A DNA stretch of 64,000 nt from Hedera helix (lineage: Eukaryota; Streptophyta; Magnoliopsida; Apiales; Araliaceae): positions 9,130,731 through 9,194,730 of the forward strand of contig OX359285.1 in NCBI GenBank assembly GCA_947179155.2, in the 5' to 3' direction. The notes below the pieces were generated by a model. It ran no database searches. It saw only the letters and a program-made list of their open reading frames with translations, and had not been told where the DNA came from. Positions 1 to 11,643 of this stretch are shown here, piece by piece. A program made the translations under genes and the position numbers. Position 1 is the first letter of the stretch, and every line of letters begins with the position of its first letter.

Positions 1-1
1 T

Positions 2-1539
2 AGGGAGTCAAAGAACTTACATGAGATGACTGTACAACAGCTCTATGAAAATCTTCTTACCTACGAGCAGGAGTTAAATCAAAGAGCGGAAACCCTATTT
101 GAGGGAAGAAAGAAGGAGAAAAACATTGCTCTCAAAGCCTCAACTTCAACCCACAGAAGCAATCTCAAGGATAATTCTGACTCTGATAAAGATGAATCAA
201 ATGATGAAGAAGGTGCTGTCATGCTAATTAGACAATTCAAAAGATTCATCAACAGGAACAAACCTCAGAAGTTCAGAAGCAATAGCAACAACAACAAAGA
301 ACCAACAAATGACCTTTGTTACAATTGCAAAAAGCCAGGTCATTTTATCGCTAAGTGCCCTAAACCCTTAAGAGAAGAGTTGAGGAGGGATAGAACAAAA
401 GCAAATCCAAAATGAGAATTCAAGAGTTTCCACAAGCAAAAGAAGAAAGAAAAAAGCTTCATAGCTCCTAGAGTGACTTAGAAAAAGAACTAAACTCTGA
501 GTAAAAGGACGATGAAGAGCCACAAAAGGCCAACCTGTGCTTAATGGCAAACGAGGACGAAAGCAGCAAAAATGAATTCAACATAGATGAGGTATTTGAC
601 TTTTACTCTCCTGAATTAAACATTGATGATCTTAGAGAAGGCATGCATGACTTAATGGTAGAGCTATATAAATACATGAAAATGTTTAGAAGGCTATCTA
701 AAGATTACTCTCATCTAAAAGAGGATAAAGAGAAAATAAGCATAAAATTAGAAGTCACACTTCAAACTGCTAAACTTTATTCTAGTCTTGAGACTGAGAA
801 TGAAAGATTGAAAAAGATAACTGAATTGAGCACTCATAAAGAGTCTTCACTAGTCTCCAAGATTCAGGAACTAGAAAAGACATTTTTCATGTGGAACAAA
901 TCTAATTTGTCTATGGACACCCTGATCTCTAGTCAAAGAGACGTGGTTGATAGATCAAGATTAGGTTATGAGAATTCCTTCTCAGAACCTATTATGGAGA
1001 AATCAATGGAAATAAATGAAGGCAAATCCTTTAATCTTGATAAAGGAATTGTGTTCATCAAATCCTCTGAATCAATCTTTCCTAGCTATCCACACTCTAT
1101 TAATCCTGCAATTATATTAGACAATAAAACTCGCATTGGTCTGGGGTTCAGAAAATTAAAAAGCAAGTCAACATCTGTAACTGAACCTCAAAGGATCATA
1201 AAGTTGAGCAAAACTTACTCTACGAACGATCCATACAGAAATCGTAGAGTCTTCTATCATTTTATGAAACATGAGAATCGTAGAGTAGTATGGAAACAAA
1301 ATGTAGATCAGCTCAACCGAAGGACTTTGAGCAATTATAATTCTCACAAGTCCTGGACAAATTGGAATTCACATATATACATACATTATCGTCATATCAA
1401 TCATAGTTACCATCATAAAAATGAAAAATATTTATCAAGTCATCATTATCATAAACTACAAAGACCTAAAATCAAACAGATCTGGGTCCCAAAAGGTACT
1501 AACAAGACAGGACCTAAGCAATTATGGGTACCAAAATGA
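2..1539 (+). pseudogene. gag: copia Gag (C-terminal part with zinc knuckle and linker to protease)
   Basis: Gag packages element RNA into virus-like particles. The reading frame is open from base 2 to a TGA at 413-415. It holds one CCHC knuckle (CX2CX4HX4C) at about 317-358, read as CYNCKKPGHFIAKC. The frame then shifts. The next frame, 415-1539, has two early stops (for example TAG at 469, where a Trp would fit). It then reads ANLCLMANEDE, a phrase typical of Sirevirus Gag, and a long charged, probably coiled-coil region (residues about 20-100 of the 544-1539 frame). It ends with GPKQLWVPK just before the protease, as usual in this lineage. The window edge removes the capsid-like N-terminal part. 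Confidence 0.82.
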
Positions 1540-1573
1540 AGATTGATTTGTTATATAGGTAAAGAGATCCATC

Positions 1574-3250
1574 TGGTATCTAGACAGTGGATGCTCAAGG
1601 CACATGATAGGTGATAAGGCTCTTCTGACAAATTACAAGGAAAAGGATGGTCCTGCAGTCATTTTTAGGGACAACAATTCGGGGAAAATCAGAGGTTATA
1701 GCTTAACTGGAAATGATGCAATATCTTTCAGCAAAGTTGCTTATGTTGAAGGACTAAAACATAACATATTAAGCATCAGTCAACTATGTAACAAAGGGCA
1801 TCAAGTTACTTTTCTCAACAACCAATATCAAGTCAGAGATTTGGAGGCTAACTCTCTAAAGCTAGTAAGAGTTCGAGATGGAAATGTCTACGTGGTCAAT
1901 CTTGCCAAATTAAGTACAGATGAGGTAGTCTATTTCCTTGCTAAAGCCTCTGAAGATATGTGCTGGCTTTGGCACAGGAGATTATCACATCTTAACTTTA
2001 AGTGCATGTTAAAGCTTGCCTCCAAAGACCTAGTAAGATGATTACCAAAGCTTAACTTCATCAAAGCAAGACCCTGCAAAGCATGTCAGCTTGAAAAGCA
2101 AACAAAGATCTCTTGTTAAAGCAAAACAGTCAACTCAAATGACAGAGCCCTTTAATTACTACACATGAATTTATTCGGGCATATCCCAACAGCAAGCCTT
2201 AGATGAAAGAGATATTCTTTAGTTGTAGTAGATGACTACACTAGATACACATGGGTATCCTTTCTAAGCTCTAAAGATGAAACTATTTCACATCTTATTA
2301 AGCTTTTCAAACTTATCATGAATGAAAAAGGTGAGAAGATCAAGGCCATCAGAAGTGACCATGAAAGAGAGTTTGATTTTTCAGATATGGATCAGTTCTA
2401 TGAAGAAAATTGAATCATTTACCACTTCTCAGCCCCAAGGACTCCTCAACAGAATGGAGTAGCAGAAAGAAAGAATAGGACTCTGATTGAAGTTGGAAGA
2501 ACTCTTCTTGCAGCAGTCTATCTTCCTGAATATATTTGGGTTGAAGCCATCAACACGGCATGCTACACCCAGAACAGGTCACTCATACACTCAATATTAA
2601 AGAAGACTCCATACGAATTATGGAAAGGAAGAAAGTCAAACATAAGCTACTTTCATACGTTTGGCTGTCTGTGTTACGTATTGAACAATGGTAAGAAGCA
2701 TCTAACCAAATTTCAGCCAAAGTCAGATGAAGGAATCTTTCTTGGATATGCTACGGATAGCAGAGCATACAGAGTGGTCAACAAGGAATCTTTAACTATC
2801 GAAATCTCCATCTATGTCACATTCGATGAATCAGATCCAGAAAAGAAAAGCTCAGCACTCAACAATTCATCAGAAATCAACTCAACGATCGGAGAACTCA
2901 AAATCGTAGAGTTAGACTCTACGATCATAGAACCAACAACAGAAATCGTTGACCCAGAAGAAGAAATTGTAGAGTTCACCTCGAAAGATATTGAAACTCT
3001 ACGACCAGGACAAGAAGTGAATTTGGAAGAACTCAGGGAAGAAGGCACCATAACAGATGTTCCTAGTAGAATAAAGTGGACCAAGGATCACACTCAAGAT
3101 CTAATAATTAGAAATTCAAACGTCGGAATCAAGACAAGAGCTGTAACTTCAAATGAATGCTTCTACCTAAGATTTCTCTCTCAAGTGGAACCCAAAAAGA
3201 TCGAAGAAGCCTTAGGGGACTCAAGTTGGATAGAGGCCATGCAAGAATAG
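1574..3250 (+). pseudogene. pol: copia Pol: aspartic protease and integrase
   Basis: The frame opens with WYLDSGCSRHM; the DSG catalytic triplet of the aspartic protease is at 1583-1591. The GAG-pre-integrase motif HRRLSHLNF is near 1975 and the zinc-binding CKAC near 2075. The integrase core follows with VDDYTR (first Asp about 2231), RSDHE (second Asp about 2355) and PQQNGVAERKNRTL (catalytic Glu about 2465). The variable C-terminal region runs to 3250. Everything is in one frame (phase of 1574), broken only by nonsense codons: TGA 2039, TAA 2117, TAA 2153, TGA 2204, TGA 2411 and TAG 3248. The enzyme would process the polyprotein and insert cDNA; this copy cannot make it. The gag-protease junction lies in a different frame from the preceding Gag frame. 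Confidence 0.88.
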
Positions 3251-4690
3251 CTAAATCAATTTGAAAGAACCAAAGTTTAGAGATTAGTTGCCAGACCTCA
3301 GCATAAACCAGTTATTGGTACCAAATGGGCCTTCAGGAACAAAATGGATGAAAATTGTGTGATTACAAGGAACAAAACAAGACTGGTGGCCAAAGGCTAT
3401 TCTCAAGATGAAGGAATTGACTACAATGAAACCCATGCTCTAGTAGCCAAATTGGAAGCCATAAGGATCTTCCTTGCCCATGCTGCACATATGAAGGTTA
3501 AAGTATTCCAAATAGATGTCAAGAGTGCATTTTTGAATGGAGAACTTCAAGAAAAAGTCTACGTGGAACAACCTCCAGGTTTTATCAATCCAACATTTTA
3601 AAATTATGTTTATAAATTAGGTAAAGCCTTATATGGTCTAAAACAAGCTCCCAGAGCATGGTATGAAACCTTAACTAACTTTCTTATTGAAAAAGGATTC
3701 ACTAGAGAAAGAGTAGATACTACTCTATTTTTAAGAAAACATAAAGATAAAGTATTGCTAGTTCAAATTTATGTGGATGATATTATTTTCTATTCTTCGG
3801 ATGAAAAACTGTGTGAAAGGTTTGCCCAGCTTATGCAAAGCAAGTTTGAGATGAGCATGATGGGAGAACTCAACTTCTTCCTCAGACTTTAAGTAAAGCA
3901 GACTGATGAATGCATCTTCATAAATCAAGCCAAATACATCAAAAAATTATTAAAGAAGTATGGCATGGAATCTGCAACTGTCATGAAAACTCTTATGCCA
4001 ACTGCCACTAAGCTTGACAAAGATGAGAATGGTAAAAATAATGATATCACTCAGTACAGAGGTATGATAGGCTCACTTTTATACCTAACTGCTAGTCGGC
4101 CAGATATAATGTTTGCTACATGTATATGTGCCAGATTTCAGGCTAACCCTAAAGAGTCTCATCTAATAGCTATAAAAAGAATTTTTAAATATCTTAAAGG
4201 AACTCCAAACTTGGGATTATGGTATCCCAAGGAATCTTCCTTTAATCTAATAGGATATTCAGAAGCTGACTATGCAGGATGCAAAATAGGCAGAAAGAGT
4301 ACAAGTGGAACTTGCCAGATGCTTGGCAGCATACTTGTATCTTGGTTCAGTAAGAAGCAAAACTCAGTATCCACATCAACAGCAGAAGCTGAAAATCCTA
4401 TGGATGAAGACTCAGTTTGCTGACTATAAGTTTGGGCTTAATTCAATCCCTATATACTATGATAATACTAGTGTAATTGCCATAACTCATAACCCTGTCA
4501 TGCATTCAAGAACTAAGCACATAGATATAAGATATCATTTCATTAGGGATTATGTACAAAATGGTAATATATCACTACACTATATCCCAACTGAAGAATA
4601 ACTAGCAGATGTATTTACAAAACCTTTAGATGAATAAAGATTTAATAAACTAATAAGTGAGTTAGGAATGCTAAATCTATACTCTTGATA
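3251..4690 (+). pseudogene. pol: copia Pol: reverse transcriptase and RNase H
   Basis: This continues the integrase frame. RT motifs read WAFRNKMDE, RLVAKGYSQ, FQIDVKSAFLNG, YGLKQAPRAWY and the catalytic YVDD at 3770-3781, so the active site itself is intact. Stops are TAG 3278 (a KVWRL position in relatives), TAA 3599 and TAA 3890. RNase H follows with YRGMIGSLLYL, RPDIM and ADYAGCKIGRKSTSG. After STAEAE the expected residues are missing and the frame changes at about 4390. The text resumes as ILWMKTQFADY, so a small deletion removed part of RNase H. Reading continues through SRTKHIDIRYHF and ADVFTKPL to about 4685. The role was cDNA synthesis in the particle; now inactive. Confidence 0.9.
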
Positions 4691-5168
4691 TATATATTTC
4701 ATGTTTTGGAAGCTACTAACTCTGCAGGAAGAAAAGTGTTCAAGGAGTAAAGTAAAGGACAAGTTTGCAGAGCTCACTCAACGATCATCAAGTCGAATAT
4801 CGTAGAGTACACTACAAATCGTAGAACTCACTTAACGGTTGTCAAGCTAATGATCGCAGAGTACATTCCTATCGTAAAGCTAACTCAACGACCGTCAAGA
4901 GTCGCTGTGTCAAGAAGGATCGTACAGCTCAGGGGGAGACAAAGGGCAAAATGGTCATTAATAAACTAAAAGAGCTCCTATCAAAACTTGACACGCGTCT
5001 CAGCAAATATAGAGGGAAGTTTTAAATACCTTGAAAATTACACGTCGTTCATTATTCTTCAAAAATCAAAAACATAAACCTCTCTCTCTCTCTCTCTCTC
5101 TCAAATCTAGAACCCTAAAGTTTCAATACTCAGTTAAATCATTCTTCCTGTTTCAGAAAAACAATCAA
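4691..5168 (+). other. spacer between pol and the env-position frame
   Basis: No gene is seen. The stretch 4780-4925 carries about seven copies of a short motif related to ATCGTAGAGT and its complement. An AGGGGGAG tract lies at 4931-4938, followed by AT-rich sequence. A (CT)n run at 5080-5101 sits in what would be the leader of the downstream frame. Sireviruses often have polypurine tracts here. Confidence 0.6.
5080..5101. repeat. (CT)n microsatellite
   Basis: About ten CT units precede the first ATG (5169) of the env-position frame. Pyrimidine-rich leaders are common near plant transcription starts, so this may mark a leader, but no TATA box is certain here. Confidence 0.8.
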
Positions 5169-7910
5169 ATGACGCATGCTCAAGTCATTTCTAGAAACGA
5201 ACTAAACTTCGAAACCTTCACAATAGCAGATAAATAGTACCGGAGGATAATCCATCTACTAGAAAGGGCTGGCCTTCGAGAAGCCTTGGGAACAAGAACA
5301 AGAATCCTGTCAAAGCTAGTTCGAGAATTCTATACGAATGGAACCAATGAAAATGGAACTCTAACCACCACGGTTAGAGGGGTTCAGTTCAATCTCTCCT
5401 TTGAAGAAATAAACCTAGCCCTAAGTTTTAAACATGGGGCCCTCACAACTCTTAACCTGGTGAGTGCTGAAGAGGGCCTAAAGAGAATGCACCACAAGAA
5501 GAATCCTGAACTAAGAGGATTGAAGAAGAAAGAGTTTCCCCAGAAGTATGAATTTCTGGCTGACATCGTTGGAAAATGCCTCATCTGCAAGGACTCTGCT
5601 CACGACTCTATCAGCGAGATCCACCTAAAGATAATGACAGCCATAGTAAAGAAGATGAATATCAACTTTGGCTCCTTACTAGTTGAATGGATCGGGAACT
5701 GGATCCAAAATGCAGAAAAGGCAAAGGGCGTCAAAAAAATGCCCTACGGGAGATTCATAAACATTCTCCTTCAATCTGTTTTAGGGGATAAGATTGAGCA
5801 CGCAGAAGGGGAAGTCATCAATGTGAATAAGAGGATAACCCAGAGATTGTTCGATAACTAGAAAAGGAACCCAGTTGAGAATAGGAAGCTATCCCGATCT
5901 GGGGATAGTGAAGGAACACAAAGTGGAACTGGGCTCTCACAAGTGAAGATCCTGTCTGCAGAAGCAGAGTCTCAGGAGGTCAGCAGGCTATCTCTTGGTC
6001 TGATCAAAAAGAGGAAAGGAAAGAAAGACCTTGAGATCCAAAGACCTCAAGGATCATCAAATGGAGCCTCTGACGTTGCTCCTGAGAAGAAGGCTGACAC
6101 GGAGGATGAAGAATTAAATCAGCAGAGGGAAACTCGAAGCAAGCATAAGGCTGAGGAGGTCACTTCAACAAAGCCAAAGCCAAAAAGAAGAAGGCTAGTA
6201 AAATTAGCCGATCAAATAACTAAAAAGGGCTCAGTAGCTGAGGGGGAGCTACCTGAAAAATCAGTCACTGCTCCAGTTGAGAGGAAGCCATTTGAAGCAA
6301 TTGAACCAATAGGTACTCCAACTGAGGGGGAGACATCAGCAGTTCCTGAGTCAGCAGATGCTCAGGCTAAGGGGGAGATTCAAGAAGACATTTCAATCCC
6401 TTCAGTCACAATGAATAATGATGAAGAGGATGACATCGAAATAGTGGCAGTCGAAAGAAATGAACAGAGGCACCTCAACTATAACTGTCTGCTGAAGTTC
6501 TTGCCACTAATGTCATTCCACTGAGCCTTGGTACACAATTCATGAGATCAACTCTTTTGGACCTTCAAAGCTTATCCCAATGTGTTGATTTTGGCTCAAG
6601 GCTATCCACATAACCTATTCTTTGCCCAAAAGCTATTTTCAACCAGCTCATTCTCACATTCTTTAAGGCAAAAGGTACATTTCATCCCTCTCACATTCAT
6701 ACAAAATCATACACCTGCCTGGACCTTCAATTATTTTGAGGAGCCATCTAATGTAAGCACTGGAACAAGCTCTACGTCCAAATCTACTCAAGTCGTAGAG
6801 TCTCGACACTCTACGGCTAGTGGTCAAGAAAACTTAAATGATCAAGACATAGAGTGCCCTCAAGACTCTCCCCAAACCCCGCTTACTACACACACAATAC
6901 CTCATGCTCAACTTTTCCTACCTCCAAGACTTCTCCTCACACAAGAAGACATTCCCTCAACCTCTGGTCAGGAATACTTTCACATTCCAAGCTCCATGGC
7001 TGACCAGGGGCAAACAACTCGACTCCTCCAAGAAGTTCTGCAAAAGATATCTCTGCTTCCTACCACTGAGGGCTTAACGGACCTTACGAGCTATATGCAA
7101 GCAAAGATACAAAAAGATCTGGCATCCACGTCCCACAACACTCAACGAATAATAAACAATGTCGTTATTGCTGCCAACGATCTTTCTCAAAATTTGGGAA
7201 AACAATTCTCCACAAGACTGAAGCAGTTAACGACAGCTGTTTCTGACACTCTCGAAGAAAGGGACAAAAAGTTTATGGAAGCAATGGCCAATCACCAGAA
7301 GTCCATCAACATTCTTCAACAAACCAGTGTTAAATTAGCTTTTCTCACTGATCAGCTATTCGAAATGAAGCAATCCCTCAGAGAACAAGCTCTACGTTTA
7401 GATACAACTCTATCAGTGGTCGAGCAGAAATAAATCCTAGTTGAAACACAACTTCAAGATCATCGCAATGATGTAGCTGCCACCCAGACTCAACTTCAAG
7501 AACTTGTTCAGGGTATGCAGGAACTATCGGCTGAGGTGGCCAAAATTAATAATGCCAACAAGGGGGAGAAGAGAATGAACACGGAACACAGCAACAGAAG
7601 AGGTAGAGCATCTCAAGGGATGAGAATGGTTCAAACATCGATACAACCTCCTAGATTTGAGATAGTACCGTCTCATCCCAGACAGGTCTCAACAACAAGA
7701 CCTTCTTCTTCAACTGTGGGACCATCCAGCTCTCAAACATGGCTCCAAGTGAAAGAAGAAGAAGCCATGAAAAGGGAAGAGATGAAACTAAAAAGAGCAG
7801 AAGAGAAAAGGAGAGCACTTTTCAGACAAAGGCAGGAAGATGAGAGAAGAAGATCTCCTAGGCAAAAGCATGAAGATGAAAGAAGGAGATCTACCAGCAA
7901 GAGGAGATAA
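5169..7910 (+). pseudogene. Sirevirus env-position ORF (plant transposon protein domain, coiled-coil, basic tail)
   Basis: The frame starts MTHAQVISRNEL at 5169 and keeps a single phase to TAA at 7908-7910, about 913 codons. It is interrupted only by nonsense codons: TAG 5235, TAG 5859, TGA 6522 and 6543, and TAA 7431. The first third (LVREFYTNG, TVRGVQFNLSFEEINLAL) resembles the putative plant transposon protein domain found next to many plant retroelements. The middle is Ser/Pro/Thr-rich. From about 6990 (MADQGQTTRLLQEVL) it is a long predicted coiled coil. The last 60 codons are strongly charged (repeated ERRRS). I see no convincing signal peptide or membrane segment, so 'envelope' describes position only; the function is unknown. 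The region 6480-6740 may hide compensating frameshifts. Confidence 0.72.
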
Positions 7911-8102
7911 ATTTTTGTTTTTTTGTTGTTGTTGTATTTTATTTACACTCATTGTTCAACTAACTATACATCAATAAAATTCATATTTTTTCATTAGAGA
8001 ATACAGCTACTCACTGTATGTTAGGCATTCACTTACTCATATGCATTTGCCTAATTAAGTTGTTCAAATTACGTTCTGTTATTTATGTTGTCGTCATCAA
8101 AT

Positions 8103-8112
8103 AGGGGGAGAT
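8103..8112 (+). promoter_or_regulatory. polypurine tract (plus-strand primer) of the copia element
   Basis: AGGGGGAG followed by AT sits directly before the LTR start TGTTGAAC at 8113. This is the expected primer site for plus-strand cDNA synthesis. Confidence 0.85.
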
Positions 8113-9630
8113 TGTTGAACATTGCATGTTTGATTTGATAATAAAATCTAAGGTGCTAAATGCATTCAATAGTAGAGCTGCAAAGTCCTTTGATTGTGTA
8201 TGATGTATAAGGACTTAGTTAGATAAGATTAAAACTGTTAGGTTAATCTGTTGGATATGAATGTATTGACTTGTAAAGTTCTTTGATTGTTTATGATGTA
8301 CAATGACTTAATTAGATAGGATCAAATCTGTTAAGTTGATCTTGTGTTATATCTATTTAGTTAGTCTGATCGTAGAATGGACTCTACGACTCCAAGTAAA
8401 GAAGACTCAACGATTCAGTTTGTTCGTAGAGTAAACTCTACGACTTCGCACAAAGAAGACTCAACGACTAAGTCTGTTCGTAAAGTGAACACTACGATCA
8501 AGGAAGAAGCCCAAGCGTAGAACGGACTCTACGACCAACAGAGTAGCCGTAAAGTAAAACTCTCGAAGAATTAAGCAAACAAGAAGCATGTAAGCAACAC
8601 TACGATCAAAAACCTAAAAGTTCTTATGACTCTTCTCTTGTCCTATAAGACAGAAGCAACTTCGTCAAGAAGAACAATTTGCATCATTGTGTTAGATAAA
8701 CCTTTGCCAAGAGCCTAAAGTCAGAAATATCAAAGGACTGACCAAAGCGTGCTATGCAATAGAGAGAGAAGACTTTTAAGGCAGTAAAGTCAGAAGATGG
8801 TGTCCTATCATCCATATTTCTATGGAGGACCAAACGAATCTATGAAAGTTGGTAGAAACCTACGACTGTCACAAGGAAAAAGGAAACACCTTTTGACAGT
8901 ATTTGCAGGTCAATTAATTCCTCGTCACAGAATTAATGAACCAAATGAATATAATATTCAACAGTTCTACATTGTGAGGTAACGAACAAAAATTGAAGAG
9001 AAGAGTAGATTTCAAGCGGGAAGAAATGAACAACTTCTATAAGAGAAGCCCAGATTTAATATTCAAAGACAAGCATTACACAAGAAAGAAAGATATACGC
9101 AAGAGTACAAAAAGATAAAACTGAAAAGAATATTGCCTCGCTACTGAATTTTTCAAAAACTTATGCTAAACGCAACTCAGTAGCACACCAAAAAAAACCA
9201 TCACTACTCACGATAAGAATTATTAGTGAACTAGAGTATCCAAGTCTGTTGAACTTGAAGAGTTCTTAGTGAACTAGAGTTCCAAGACTGCTGATCTTGA
9301 AGGAATCTTAGTGATTCAAAAATTGTAATAGTATCATTAATGGATGTGCTGCTCAAGGAGCAAAACAGTGGAGTAGGAGTCTTGAGAACTCTGAACCACT
9401 TAAAATCTGATGTCTTTCATCTTGTGTTTATTAACTGTTATATCTGCTTGTTAAATTATTACATTAACGTTTTAAAGAAGGAGTAACTAAATCATATTCC
9501 GTTGTGCTAAACTATTTGATTAATAATTCATTATTTCTTAAAACCAAAATAAGAAAAAAAAATTAAAGTATCTATTCAACCCCCCCCCCCCCCCCCTTCT
9601 AGATATCTTTCGTGTCATTGAGAACTAACA
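8113..9630 (+). repeat. 3' LTR of the Sirevirus-like element
   Basis: It begins TGTTGAACATTG right after the polypurine tract and ends near GAGAACTAACA, giving TG...CA ends and about 1.5 kb. The exact 3' base (9630 or 9632) is uncertain without the other LTR. The U3 part (8360-8620) holds many TCGTAGAG/CTCTACGA motifs in both orientations. The 3' part has CTTAGTGA-type repeats (9220-9315) and a run of 17 C at 9580-9596 before TTCTAGATATC, like other Sirevirus LTR ends. CCTATAAGA at about 8641 is a possible TATA box. The short ORF at 8797 is not supported as a gene. Confidence 0.8.
9580..9596 (+). repeat. poly(C) run near LTR end
   Basis: Seventeen consecutive C follow TTCAA. The related LTR ending at 52975 has a shorter C-run at the same place, so the run is a family feature that has expanded here. 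Confidence 0.85.
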
Positions 9631-9886
9631 CATATATTATATCCCAAAATTGTAGTAATTACAAAATGATATTATATCCTATAATTATATCTCAAATTAA
9701 TGGATTATTAATCTAAACACGTATTTTATTTATCCTATAAATAAAGACTAATTTTTTTATTCTAAATTATACCAAAAATAATTTTTAATTATATATATAT
9801 TTTTTAACAAAATAAATAATCTCGTCGCAACGGTTATATATAGTATAGAAACGAAAACAAAGTTATACAAGATGTGAAAATAAATA

Positions 9887-9934
9887 AAGGGATTGGGTTT
9901 GGGGTTTGGGGGAGGGGGGAGGGGGGAGGGGGGA
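9887..9934 (+). repeat. G-rich tract with G-quadruplex potential
   Basis: The plus strand has successive runs of three to six G separated by TTT or single A (9888-9934), enough for several four-run combinations. It sits about 260 bp beyond the LTR in otherwise AT-rich DNA. Confidence 0.75.
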
Positions 9935-11643
9935 AGTCGAAAAAGACATGTTTAGGAACAAAAGTTAACAAATTAAGGTCAAATAAGCACTATTTTTGGT
10001 ACAAAAATAGTGCAATGGAGAAGGAATTTTTATTTATTTTTGATGAAACACAATTTTTGTTAAGTGGAGGACGGAAAAGATGAAGATAACTAGCAAAAAA
10101 ATTTTTTTAAAAGAAAATAATAATAAAATAAAAAAGATGAAGATGACGATACTAGCAAGAAGATATGTTGGTCAATTCCTTTTATGAAGGCATACATCGA
10201 TGATAGACTCTTATTATCTTTCTGTCATCAAATAAAAGAGTGGGAAAGGACAAAAAATTGGTTGTCATGGGTATGCATGTTGCTCACATGGGGTACCATT
10301 CGGTGGTACTTGACTGTCAAACCTCATATCATGGTACACCTTGTCCCACCACAAATATCATCCAATTATGTACTTTCAGCCACAAAATTTATGTCTCTCA
10401 ACCAATTATTGTTCTCCTTTTTCGTAAAAATCCAAGATTTATTAGTAGCATACGATAATAACCCCCAATGCCACTTCAAAAATGTGAGATATTTCTGAAA
10501 AGGTAGTCTATTGATTTTATGATTTAATGTAATAGTTACGTCTCATGACTTTTAAGTTGTGTTTTAAAAATCGTTAGATGAAATTTAACGTCTTATGTTC
10601 AAGTGCTTAGATCGTATTTATTTATTTTTTATTATATATATTTATTATATTATATAAAATATATAATAAATATAAAATTTTAAAATTTTACATGAATATT
10701 ATCAAAAAAATAATAATATTTTAAGCCTTAAAAAAATTATTTTAAATATTATAAAATTTTAAATTAAAATTTTGATTTTGCTTGAATAAGACCTGGGCGT
10801 CTAGGCAGACTGAAACGGTAAAGAATCGCCTAACGCTTGTACAAAGATTAATCATCGCCTAAGAAACACATTGATATTGAGTCGGACCAATTTTCAGCTT
10901 CACCCTTTCCCTCGTGGTTACGTACCAAGAACCAAACAATACGACGAGAATTAGTACTAACAATTGCCATAAATTAAGATCCTTCCCAATATTGGACTTC
11001 CAATTCTAAAAAACACTAAAAAGCAACAAGATATTCTAAATTTATGAATATTGTAATCGCAACTTTCAATAATAAATAAAAAATTAAAATTAAATAGGGA
11101 GGACAAACAAAGAGTTGAAATTTTTCCGCCAAAAAGTTTTATGGATTTTTAGAGTGAAGCTCTCGTTTTAAGATTAACGGTGTGTTACTACGTTTTAAAA
11201 TGGGCGGAAAACAAATAAGATGGACGGAAAACAAATAAGATGAATGAAAAACTTAATTTTTTTAATTCTAAATTCTTTGTTACTAAGTTTTTTAATAAAT
11301 GAAAAAGATAAGAAAATGACGAAAAATTTAAGCACTTTTCTTGCCAAACTTTTAATCCAAAAATGGACAAAAAATTAAATAATATAAGTAAATCATTGGA
11401 AATTCATATTGTACCATTTAGATAATAAAACTAATACAAGGATAAAATAATATTTTAAATATAAAATTTAAGTGTTTTTTTTCATTTTTTAATATAAATT
11501 CAGTAACAACATAAAACTATTCTCTTTTTTTCTTATCAAATTTAAGTTTTTGATTCTTTTCTTTTTTTAAAAAAAAAAAAATCTCGTAAACATAATGTAA
11601 AGGAGTATCAGTAAGAGTAATATGATGGTTATCATTGCATGCT
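9935..11643. other. AT-rich intergenic DNA, no supported gene
   Basis: Only short open frames occur, without recognisable motifs. A 20-bp unit (GGCGGAAAACAAATAAGAT type) is duplicated in tandem at about 11202-11241. Sequence around 10790-10860 resembles a degenerate dispersed repeat rich in CGCCTA, but I cannot assign it. Confidence 0.55.

Larger units (their letters stand above)
1..9630 (+). mobile_element. Sirevirus-like Ty1/copia retrotransposon, 5' truncated by window edge
   Basis: In order this holds the end of gag, protease, integrase, reverse transcriptase and RNase H. These are followed by a long reading frame in the env position, a polypurine tract and a 3' LTR. The copia gene order (integrase before RT), the extra frame after pol, the repeated GGGGGAG tracts and the LTR ending in a C-run followed by TTCTAGAT are hallmarks of the Sirevirus (SIRE/Maximus) lineage. 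The 5' LTR, primer binding site and start of gag lie outside the window, so target duplication cannot be checked. Stops are scattered through every gene, so the copy is dead, yet long stretches keep one frame, which suggests moderate age. Confidence 0.9.

Noticed and set aside
8797..8982. 61-codon ORF in the copia LTR
   Set aside because: Inside the LTR, no family similarity, no conservation evidence.
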